From assembly GCF_000315625.1 (NCBI RefSeq), contig NW_005434659.1:699848-763847 (forward strand): DNA of 64,000 nucleotides, written 5' to 3'. Numbering within the stretch: the first letter of the stretch is position 1; each line of letters begins with the position of its first letter. This DNA comes from Guillardia theta CCMP2712. Its lineage: Eukaryota; Cryptophyceae; Pyrenomonadales; Geminigeraceae. Positions 9,792 to 19,552 of this stretch are shown in pieces. Under the pieces are notes generated by a model. That model saw nothing but the letters and a program-made list of their open reading frames with translations. It was not told the DNA's origin and did no database searches. The translations under genes and the position numbers were made by a program.

Positions 9792-12238
9792 ATGACGGCA
9801 ATGGCACTGGAAAGCCCGCAGCTTCAAGAGGAATTGCTGCGGTTAAGGCATGAAAATGAATCCATGAGGAGACGTTTGACCTCTCTCCTTGTGCCCCCCT
9901 CTGGTCCTCCTCCTGTGAACCACGAGATTCATCTGAATGACGCACGTAAGGAACTCCAAGGGTTTGAACGGGCGATGGTGGTGAAAGCAGAGGAGAACGA
10001 GGGGTTGAAAAGGCTGGTGGAGGAGGGAAACAGGCAGAACGAGGTGATGAAGAGACAGCTGGAGGAAGCGAAAAGGATGCAGGTTGAAAAGGATGGTGAG
10101 CTGCTGGATTTGCGTGCCAAGGTAGCAGAGCACGGGAGTTTGATCTCAAGGAACGATTTCCTGGAGCGCACAGCGACGAACATGCAGCGAAAGATTGAAG
10201 AGCTGGAGGGACACGAAGGGACTGCACGGTCAGAGACGGAGAGGTTGAAGAGGGAGCTGGGAGCAGCCGCGCAAGAGATCAAGGATCTGAGGCAGTTCAC
10301 TGTCAGGGTAAAAGAACTGCAGGACAGCTACGAGAGGGTTTCGAAAGAGCTCGTGGAAGCCAAGGCTTCCTTATTAGCAGCTTCGTCGAGGAATGAAACC
10401 CTCGCAAAGGCCCTGGGGCAGTTGGAGAGCAGGAGGAGAGTCCTCGAAGACGAATATGAGCACGCCAAGCAGCGACTAGCTGAGCAGGACGCTGCTTTGA
10501 TGCAGGCGAGAGAAGCAGCAGGTCGAAGCCAGAGGCTAGCGGAGCGAGTGGAGAAGTTGGAAGAAGCACTGAGGGACAGGGAGACCTCTGAAGCTCATAT
10601 GAAGCAAGTGATCGCAAGCATGCGGCAAGAATGTCAGCAGCATGCGCAAACCCGGCAAGAGCTTGAGAGGAACCTGAGCCAAGCAAAACAAAGACTGGAA
10701 GATCAGGATGCAAGGACCAGAAAAGTGCAAGAGGAAAGAGATCTGGTGAGGAAGGATGCAGAAAACTGGCGTCTGCAAACAGAAGCTGCAAGGAGGGAGA
10801 ATGAAAGCGTTGTCCATGAACGCAGCAAACTTCAAGATTATGTTGCAAAGCTGTCGGACAAAATGGAGAAACTTGTTGAAGATGCTCATAATCGCGAGAA
10901 GGTGCTGTTGTTCTGTTGTGCCTCTATTTGCTTGATTCGTCACACGAACAAGCAAAGGAGGTGCAACACCTCCCCACGTTCTAAACTTTCTTCAGGTCAG
11001 TGAGCACTCCAACACCATCATAGCAAGGTTACGAGAAGACAACGATGGGCTGAGATCAGAGCTACTTCATGCAAGGACAATGATTGATCAACTTGAGGAG
11101 GAAAAGAATCTGCTGATGGAGGACGTGTCCTCAAAGCTGGCAGAGAACAACAGCTCGCAGGATGCCGTGAAGCATTTGTCGGAGCGAGTTTCAGAGCAGG
11201 CGACGATTATCCGTGACAAGTCAAAGTTGATCTCAGAGCAGCAGGAGGAGCTCGAGAAGCTGCAGGAGACGGTGAGGAAGAAGAAAGACGCAGAGAAGGC
11301 ACTGGCAGAGGTGGAGCAGAAGCTGACCATCGCCACGGCCACGTTGAGCGCCAAGGATGCTGTGCTGATGGAGAAGGAGGAGGAGCTGATGTTGCTGCGA
11401 GACTCGTCGAGCCAGCAAGGGCTGAAGGAGGAGCTGATAGAGACGAAAGCTGCAAACGAGGCGCTGAAGGGGGAGGTGAGGCATCTCTCCAGCATGCTGG
11501 TGGATTTGGAGGAGAGGAGCTTGATGGACAGGGAGAAGCTCAAGGACCTCAAGGAGGAAAGTCAGAGCAAGGAGCGTATGCTGGTGCAGGAGCAGGCAGA
11601 GCTGCAAGCTACGATCTCTACGTTGAAAGAGGAGGTGGCGAACCTCGAGCAGGAGGTGGAGGTGAAGGAGGAGATCAACAACCGCTCGAGGTCCGTCATT
11701 GAGATCCAGAAGGAGAGGATACGCGAGCTCGAGCAGTCGATGGAGGAGAAGTCGGAGGTGGACAAGGAGGTGGACAAGAGCCTTACCAGTGCTGAGGACG
11801 AGATCTCCTCCCTCCGCTCCGAGGTTCAAACTCTTACCCAGCACAACACGGCGCTCGCTCGAGCACTCAAGAATGCTCGGGAGAGCCTGGAGGACGAGGA
11901 CAGAGACGCGCTAAGGAAGCAGCTCAGCGTCGCCATGGAGCGAGGACGAGAGATTCAGCGGGAGAAGGACGAGGCCCTCCAGGTTCATCTCGCCCCCAGC
12001 AGGGTTGTCTTTGCGTGCTGAGCAGGTTGAGCAGGTCGCCTCAAGCACCATGACGGCATGTCAGACCTACAGGAGGAGGCTGCTGGAGACGCAGACGAGG
12101 AGCATCCGCCACCTCATCGGCATGAGCGACTTTCTGGTGCTGCAAGAGGCGATCGCGAGGTGGAGCAAGGTGAGAGGATCGTTTCTTACCCAGCTGCCGG
12201 TCCACCTGACGATGTCCTGCGGCAGATGGCGGAGATGA
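9792..12238 (+). CDS. Long coiled-coil protein
   Basis: About 770 residues, nearly all heptad-rich coiled coil (Glu, Lys, Arg, Gln and Leu dominate). Exon 1 is 9792-10901 and ends LVEDAHNREK|GTGCTG. Exon 2 is 10996-11982, entered after ...TTCTTCAG, beginning VSEHSNTIIARLREDNDGL. Exon 3 begins at 12023 after a 40-base intron, with QVEQVASSTMTACQTYRRRL; all junctions keep frame. The C-terminus is less certain: the frame runs to TGA at 12238, but another frame (AEMIKTERVLQE) continues to TAG 12279 and could be reached by an unseen splice. There is no motor head, FHA or other globular domain, so a structural role (basal body, cytoskeleton, Golgi tether) is possible but not shown. Confidence 0.75.
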
Positions 12239-12287
12239 TCAAGACGGAGCGAGTGCTGCAGGAAACGGGGACGGGGTAGCGAGAGAT

Positions 12288-13886
12288 TCATGCATTGAAG
12301 ATGAAACGTCCGAGCGAGCAGACTGTGTCCTGTAGAGCTTCGTCGTCGTCCGCCAGTTCCAAGGCCAGCATGTAGCGCTGCAGAGCTTCGGCAAGCTCCT
12401 TCCTCCCTTCTGCCTCCTTCCCTTCCTCCACGTGCCTGTTGTACCTCCGAGTCTCCTCCACCGTTAGCTCTGCGCGCGTCCTGGTCCATACCAAGGAGGG
12501 TGAAGGAGAGGGGCGGGAAGGCACAGGGCTCTCCGCTGCTGCTCCTCCCTCCTCGCCTTCGTCCTCAGCGCTCGTGGGGTCAGCCTGCGGTTCGCAAGGG
12601 CTGTCGCTCTCGCTAAGCTCCTCCTCTCCTCCTCCTCCTCCTTGCTCGTCTTCGCTTTCAGATCTCTTCGGTGACGAGTCATGCACAAAGCTCTCATCTT
12701 CAGCTCCTCTCGAGCCATCAGCAACATCCTTAGCAGGTGCTACAGCTGGAGCTGGAGCTGGAGCTGGAGCTGGAGCTGGCTCGTACTCATCGCTGATCCT
12801 GTATCGGTCAAGGAAGTCTTCGTGCTCCCTCGCTCTGCTGACTGTCGGCCCCCTCACCTTTTCCTTCTCCTGCTTGGGCTTCTTCAGGTTGATCTTCCTC
12901 GGAACCGAGGAGAAGGCGCCGTGTTGGGAGGAGGAGGAGGAGGAGTCATCGGGCCCCTCGGTAGGAGGAAGGAGCTTGGAGAAGAGCAGGTGGTAGTCGC
13001 TGACTCCTCGCACCATCGCCCCCCCGCACCTCTCGAGGAAGACGCGATGCTGCTCATGCTCGCACTGCTCCCGCTGCTCGCCGTGCAGCTCTTCGAGCTC
13101 CCTGTGTGTTTCAGAGCTCTGCATGTTGCCGATGGCGAAGAGAGCACGGAGCTGCTGCTTGCTGAAGTAGCGGAGCTGGTTCTCCTGCTGCATCACCACC
13201 TTGTTGAGGCCCCTCTTGAAGATCTGGTTCCGCAGGATCTTCTCCTCCACGGTCCCGCAGGTGACCAGCCGGTAGACCTGAGACGTCACCGTAAGGAGAC
13301 GAGCAGCTGCTGCAGGAAGAGCGTGCGGGGGATCGGGAGAAGTCTCTCGGGGGCGGGGGGGGCGGGGAGATATGTCAAGTATGAAATCAAGAGGAGGAAA
13401 GCGGGAGGGGGGGGGGGGGGGGGGGAAGGGGAGAAAGGGCCGGGAAAAGGGACGAACAGGTGAACCTGGAGGCAGAGACAGAGCAGGTTGATCTGAACTC
13501 CCTCTCCATCAGCTTCGAACTGCAGGCTCTGAAAGTCCCTGGATCATATCTAGAGGAGTACTACGGGGTGGATCTACNNNNNNNNNNNNNNNNNNNNNNN
13601 NNNNNNNNNNNNNNNNNNNNNNNNNNNNNNNNNNNNNNNNNNNNNNNNNNNNNNNNNNNNNNNNNNNNNNNNNNNNNTCGCACTTCTCCCCCTCTGCGCT
13701 TTCACCATCGCCCCCCTGGCCATCCCGATGCCGTCATTCTTTTACTGATTGAGAACCTTGTGAATGGTCACCCACCCCTCAATTAGACAACCAACAGACG
13801 TGTGACCCCGTACTCAATAACTTTGACAAAAGTACCCTGATATGGGGGAAGGAGAAGAAAGGCGAGGAGAAGGAGATGACAAGGAT

Positions 13887-13920
<34 letters not shown>

Positions 13921-16462
13921 AGCAGAGCAAGAAGAGGAAGGAACAGAGGGCGGAGAAAGACAAGGAAGAGGGAGAGAGGGAGGAGGAAGAGGGGGAGGAG
14001 GAAGAGAGGAAGAAGGAAGAGAGGGAGGAGGAGTATCCAAGTGGTCGCACCAGCACAGGACGCGTCTGCCCGACTCTGTAGGCGCGATCGACCGCCTGCG
14101 CGTCAGTCGCAGGATTCCAGGAGGGATCGTAGATGATGACCCGGTCCGCTCCCGTCAGGGTCAGGCCCACCCCTCCTACCCCAGTCGTGAGGAAGAGGAC
14201 CTTGACAGACTCCTTGCTGTTGAACTTCTTGACGATCCTCTCCCTGTCCGCCAGCTTGTTCACCTGCCCGTCGAGAAAGAGCGAGCTGATCTTGAGCGTG
14301 TCCGTGCAGGACCGCAGCAGCCGGAGCATCCTCGACGACTGGCTGAAGACCAGCGTCTTGTGCCCTCCCCTCTCGAGCTCCTGCAGCAGGTGGAGCACAA
14401 ACAGCATCTTGCTGGAGGCTACAGCAGCCCCGATCAGCTCCTTGGCCGCGGACGCAGGGAGAGCGTCCTGTGTGATGACGTGCTCCTGCTTCTTCCACGT
14501 CTCCAGCATCCTGCGTACAGAGAATGTATCCTCCTCCAGAGTCTCAGCCTCCTGCTCCTCGTCTGCCTCCCGCAGGGCCTCAAGGGAGCTCACTTCGGTA
14601 GCCTTCTGCAGGAGGTAAGGATGATCGCAAATCTTCTTGAGGACCGTCAGAGCTGCCAGGGGAGAGCGCGAGCTGCTGAGGGCTGCATGGACCACGTCGG
14701 AATCGAGGAACTGGCGGTAGACATGCTTCTGGAAGGACGTGGGCTCGAGCCACACGATCCACTCCTTCTTTGACACCTCCAGCCCGACCTGGATCCGAGC
14801 TCCTCCCTGCTCCTCAGGCCTCTCCTCTTCCCCTCCCACCTTCTTGTCTTTGTTGAAGACGTCGGCCTTGGTCCTCGCCAGCTGATACGGCATGAAGATG
14901 TCCCGCAACTCCCTCGCCCTCCTCTCCCCCAGCTGCTTCTCGGATGCTGCCGCAGACTTGTCATGTCCGTCTGCGATAGGACGGGAATAGTGAGCCTTGA
15001 ACTCCTGCTGGGGGGGGAGGAGGCCAGGGACCGCAAAGTCCAGCAGGGCCCAAAGCTCGTCGAGGTTGTTCTGGACGGGGGTCCCAGTGAGGAGCAGGCG
15101 ATGGTCAGCTGGGATTGTCCTGAGCTTCTTCGAAGTCTGGATCGACGGATTTTTCAGCTTGTGCCCCTCGTCGCAAACCACGTAGTCCCAATTCACCCTC
15201 GCCAGCTTCTCCGCTTGCGAGGAGGCCAGGCCGTAGGAGGTGAGAAGGACGCCCCCTCTCTTGTACACGGACTTGAGATTGTCGTCCCTCTCCCTCGTGT
15301 TGGCGCCGTGGAAGAGGAGGGGACTCACGTCCTTGCAGAACTTGCGGAACTCTCCCTCCCACACGGACAGCACAGAGACAGGGCAGACGATCAGAACGTG
15401 AGAGACCTGCTGCCCTTCAAAGCAGCCTCCTAGGAAGGTGATGGTCTGACAGGTCTTCCCCAGCCCCATCTCGTCCCCTAGGATCCCTCCTGCTCCTCTC
15501 TGGTGCAGCTCCCACAGCCATGCGACGCCCTCGCGCTGGTAAGGCAGCAGCCTCTCGTACGACTGCTTGCTGAGCGAGAAGGGCTCGGACCCCTCCAGCT
15601 CGTACCTTTCGTCCTCTCCGTCATAGCGCCAACCCTGCTGTGCTGTGACTCCCAGCCCCTCTCTGATGGCGGCCTTGCTCTGCCTCCTGCTCTGTCTCCT
15701 CACTTCCAGTAGGTTCTGAATCTTGGTGATCTTCTTTCGAAGCTTACTGTCCATATCCCACAGAGAGAACGCTTGCTGGTAGAACGAGAGAGCGTTTCTC
15801 AGGTCTCCTTCCCTCTCACAGCTCTGAGCCTCTTTGATGAGGTCGTTGTACGCTGTTCGAACTGCTTTGCAAGGTTTGTTCTCCTCCTTCTCTTCCTGCT
15901 GGCAAGGCGAGTTCGGGTCCCTGTTTTCGTCTCCCAGCTTGAACCTGGGGTTCAACTCCTGACGGGCAGAAGGGCTTTCATGTTCATCATCATAATTGTC
16001 GTCAGTTCCTTGATCAACGTCGTTCCTCGATGACATTGAGGGTTGGACCTGTTTCTGGCCCAATGGCGACCTCCCTGAGTCACAGAGTTCGCCACTGCTG
16101 TCCGGCTTGTAGCTGAGGCTCAGTCTACTCATACTTTCAATGAATTCACCACCATCTGCGTTTCGATCTCCGCATGATCTTGCAAGCTCGTTGCTGCAGG
16201 GATGATCTGCAAGCTGGTTTTCACCTTCACAATCTCTGACTTCGAAATCAGCTTCATCAGGCTTCTCATACAATCCTCCATCTTCGCGCTCATCTTCAGC
16301 GCTCTCGTCTTCTGATGATGATGTGTTTCCCCCAGCCTGATATGTTCGAGAAGGGAGGAAAGATAGAAGGTTGATCTCCTCCTCCTCCTCCTCCTCCTCC
16401 TCCTCCTCCTCCTCCTCCTCCTCCTCCTCCTCCTCTCGCTCTTCTTGCCATCTTGGTGCCAT
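12288..16462 (-). CDS. ERCC6L: SNF2-family DNA translocase, PICH/ERCC6L-like
   Basis: Two exons: 14051-16462 (804 codons) and 12288-13277 (329 codons plus stop), about 1133 residues. The ATG at 16462 precedes a poly-Glu run coded by a CTC repeat. An acidic Ser-rich region follows, then a TPR-like unit (EREGDLRNALSFYQQAFSLW). Next come the helicase motifs: LLPYQREGVAWLWELH, Walker A GDEMGLGKT, DEGH in motif II, LLTGTPVQNNLDELW, KTLVFSQSSRML, and the motif V/VI stretch DPSWNPATDAQAVDRAYRVGQ. Exon 2 starts VYRLVTCGTVEEKI and continues with the PICH-specific RYFSKQQLRALF block and GVSDYHLLF. A second TPR-like unit lies at the C-terminus (EGRKELAEALQRYMLALELA). PICH acts on ultrafine anaphase bridges of stretched DNA with topoisomerase II and BLM. 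The 773-base intron holds the assembly gap. Confidence 0.92.
12741..12780. repeat. (GGAGCT)n hexamer inside the PICH coding region
   Basis: Translated on the minus strand as an alternating Pro-Ala run in the acidic/low-complexity part of PICH exon 2. Confidence 0.85.
13401..13430. repeat. Poly-G run
   Basis: GGGAGG leading into about 20 consecutive G inside the PICH intron, close to the assembly gap. Confidence 0.85.
13578..13677. other. Assembly gap of 100 N
   Basis: Exactly 100 N, the usual placeholder for a gap of unknown size, in the intron of the PICH gene. Both flanking exons belong to the same protein in the right order and orientation, so the join is sound. Confidence 0.99.
13893..13920. 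repeat. (GGAGCA)n hexamer in the PICH intron
   Basis: GAGCAG units followed by GAGGAAG-rich DNA up to the exon 1 donor at 14050. Confidence 0.8.
16378..16435. repeat. (CTC)n repeat coding poly-Glu in PICH
   Basis: About 19 CTC triplets, read on the minus strand as a run of Glu near the N-terminus of the PICH protein. Confidence 0.9.
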
Positions 16463-17776
16463 AGTTTGAATCGGCGTGGCAAGAAAAAAAAGCAAAACAA
16501 AAGAATAAATTGACTGTAAAACAAATCTTTTTCTTTTGTCAGAGGATCGTAGAGGACCCCACCCCATATAAGACCATTTGACCCGTAGGGTCCCCCAAAG
16601 ACCCCCCATGAAGAGATGAAATATGGCATCATCGTACCCCTCACATGACTACCCACCCAATTGAGATAGCCTGTACCTCCAACCACCCCTCATTCAAGGT
16701 CACTCTGAGTGTTACCAGAGTGAAGGTATTAGTTAAGTTTGGGGGACAGCAGTCGGCAGGATTAGGTTTGGTTCTCGCTGTCTTTTCCCTTCTCGCCGTT
16801 TGGCCTGTGCGACAGTGTCAGGGTCAAGCCTCCTCGACTCTCCTGATTGTCCTCGTACTGATTTTTAACTTAACTTTGAGTAAAGTGTTACCAGTCACTG
16901 AGTACCCCTGTTTACTTTAACAACCAGGTTGGGGTACTTGGGAACGATGTATCGAAGGGGTGGGGTAGAAGAATAGACATGTCAATGACTTCAGGGGTAG
17001 CGAAACAAAAAGGGATTTGTTCCTTGGACATTAGGGTGGGGTACTAATTGAAGGGGTGGTGAGAAATGGACACTCCTTGTGTGTAGGTAGGGTAGGGTGT
17101 TAGACGCTCGTTGGATGGTGGTGGGGTATAAATAGAGATAGTAGGGGGGTGGGGTGATAGTGGTATGGGGAGAATGGTCGAAATGGCATGTATGACCCCT
17201 AGGAAGGCAAGAGAGGAGGGGAGGAAGGAGATAGACGGAGAGGAAGACAATGTTGAGAAGATTATCCCTCTTGCTGAGGACCATGTGAACGTTTCTGAGT
17301 CGAGGTTGAGACTGGCATGAGAGAGAGTTAGGTTCTCGTGGTTATCTGACTGGACGGATGTATGAAACTTGCAGAGGAGCCGAGGGAATGGTACGCTAAG
17401 ACGCACAGGGATGTCCCATGTTTCTTGTATGTCATGATAAGAATGTTGGTTGATCTTAATATTGCGAGGATAACAGAAGAGGAGAGTATCAGTTTGCAGC
17501 AAGTCACCCAGGTTATCAGTGTCCTGTATGAGGGAAGGAACGACTAATAGGGAGGAGAATGAGGAGAGATGGCAGGGAACTTGTTGGTGAGGAAGACACT
17601 GATCCACGCTAAGGAAGATTGAGACAGTTGGAAAGTTTGATAGCACGCGGGTAGAGTATTCTAGTTCCCACAAAGAAGATTTTATTTCAAAGCAGTAGTA
17701 TCGCTCTACATACCAACCAGCATCTTCGTTCCACTTCACTCACTCTTGTGCTTCGTGCAGGAGGTAGTTGGGGGAG
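16463..17776. other. Intergenic spacer between divergent PICH and MAP kinase genes
   Basis: About 1.3 kb. Contains GGGTGGGGTAC-like words (16550-17160) resembling those in other spacers. A 231-codon minus-strand frame (17044-17739) has low-information composition and no recognisable domain. The spacer should hold both promoters; no single element is clear. Confidence 0.6.
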
Positions 17777-19340
17777 ATGGCTACCAAGAAGGATAACTCA
17801 CAGAGCTTGCGGGTTCATTTCGGGGGGCTGGATGACGAGTACGAGGTAACGAAGCAGCTGGGAGAGGGAGCGTACGGCGTGGTAGCAGCAGCAAGACACA
17901 AGGCCACCAACACCAAAGTTGCCATCAAGAAGATCAAGGATGCCGTGGAGGACAAGGACCAGGGGAAGCTGCTGCTGCGAGAACTGAAACTTTTGCGCCA
18001 CTTCCGCGGCCACGAGAACATAATCTGCATCAAGGACATCATCGAGAGACCGGAAGGCAAGAGCAAGTTCAAGGACATCTTCATAGTCACCGACCTGATG
18101 GATACTGACCTGCACAAGATCATCCGGTCCTCCCAGCCCCTGTCGGATGATCATGTACGATACTTCGTCTACCAGATCGTGCGAGGGCTCAAGTTCATTC
18201 ACTCTGCCAACGTGATGCATCGCGACCTGAAGCCGAACAACCTCCTTGTCAACGCCAACTGCGATCTCAAGATCTGCGACCTCGGCCTCGCACGCCTCTC
18301 TGCCGAGCTGGAAAACTCCTTCTCCATGACAGTCTATGTGGTCACCCGATGGTACCGCGCCCCTGAGCTCCTGCTGGGGAAGCGAGATTACGACAAGTCC
18401 ATCGACATGTGGGCTGTTGGGTGCATCCTAGCAGAGCTGCTCGGACGAAAGGCTCTGTTTCCCGGAAGAGACTACGTGGACATGCTCAAACGGCAGATCG
18501 CTAAGATAGGAAATCCCCCCATTGAGGATCAGCAACACGTCTCTGAGAAGGCGAAGAATTTTCTTGCAGGTCATTCTCATCTTCCTGCATGCTTCAGCTC
18601 TTTTGTAGTTCTATTCACCTCCTCCATCCTGCTCCCAGGATCTGTTCTTCATTCACTCCCCCTCCCCCTTCTCTCCAACCCTTCTGTCCTCGCTTCCCTA
18701 CTTAGTGATGAGGTGATGAAATTCATGGTGCAGGTTTTCCCAAGGAAACTCCACCGGGATGGAAGCACGAGTTCCCTAACGCCTCCTCTCAAGCTCTCGA
18801 CCTCCTCGACAGTCTCCTCCAATTTAACCCGAGAAAACGGCTGACAGCAGCACAGGTTGCATTTCCTTCTGCTGTAGAATCCTCCTCCTCCCTCCTCCTC
18901 CTTCTCCTCCCCCTTCTCCTCCTCCTCCTCCTCTTCCTCCTCTGCCCCTGCTAATCGATCTTTTTGTTTTGCATGTTGATGTAACTGCAGGCATTGTCAC
19001 ATCCTTACATGGCAGAACTGCACGATCCTACCGACGAGCCCGAATGCGACCAGGTTGGTGTGGAGGAGGAAGAGGAGGAGGAGGAGGAGGAGGAGGAAGA
19101 GGAAGAGGAGGAGGAAGCGGCACGAGGGCTGACGATGCACAGGAGTTCGACTTTGAGTATGAGAAGAAAGATAACCTCAGCGACGCAAATATCCGGGACC
19201 TTGTGTTCCAGGAGATCAAACAGTACTCGCATCCTGGCGCTAAGGTAGACCTGAGTGATGACGTGGCGGAGGTGCTAAGGGTCTGCAGGCCAAGGGGCGG
19301 ACATAGGCTCAGGTCCATGCGTGAGAGCCATCTGATATGA
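17777..19340 (+). CDS. MAP kinase (CMGC group) with a T-V-Y activation loop
   Basis: Exons 17777-18569, 18734-18855, 18991-19053 and 19143-19340 join in frame to about 391 residues, a normal MAPK length. Start ATG 17777 gives MATKKDNSQSL. Seen in order: glycine loop GEGAYGVV, VAIKK lysine, the LLRELKLLRHF helix, catalytic HRDLKPNN, metal-binding D in DLGLAR (DLG where ERKs have DFG), activation loop SMTVYVVTRWYRAPE, SIDMWAVGCILAELL, and exon 2 FPKETPPGWKHEFPN with the NPRKRLTAAQ helix. Exon 3 gives ALSHPYMAELHDPTDEP and exon 4 EFDFEYEKKDNLSDANI. The dual-phosphorylation site reads TVY instead of TEY, TDY, TGY or TPY. The third intron is a GAGGAA repeat. Upstream kinases and targets cannot be inferred. 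Confidence 0.93.
19054..19142. repeat. Purine repeat (GAGGAA)n filling a MAPK intron
   Basis: The 89-base intron between CDQ and EFDFEYEKK is almost wholly GAGGAG/GAGGAA triplets between a GTTGGT donor and a GCACAG acceptor. If retained it codes a Glu run and then loses the frame of the kinase C-terminus. Confidence 0.85.
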
Positions 19341-19552
19341 CAAGCCGGGAATGAGTTGCAACATATTGTTTTTTTGAGCAGCACATGAAGAATTGCAATC
19401 TTGACGGGATGAGCGATACCACATGAGGAGGAGAGTTTTGAGGGACTGAAATATGAAGAGTGTGAGAAGGGAGGGAGGGTGTTCAGCAGTTCAGGGAGGA
19501 TATTTGGAGGAGAAGCAGCAACACAATGTTTTGATCGAGTTTTCTTCTCTCT

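Noticed and set aside
10303-10955. Minus-strand frames of 139-181 codons
   Set aside because: Antisense shadows of the coiled-coil gene; Leu/Ser/Phe-rich because the sense strand is Glu/Lys/Arg-rich.
17044-17739. 231-codon minus-strand frame between PICH and the MAP kinase
   Set aside because: Pro/Ser/Tyr-rich with no domain; the DNA is typical spacer vocabulary, and no splice pattern or neighbour supports it.
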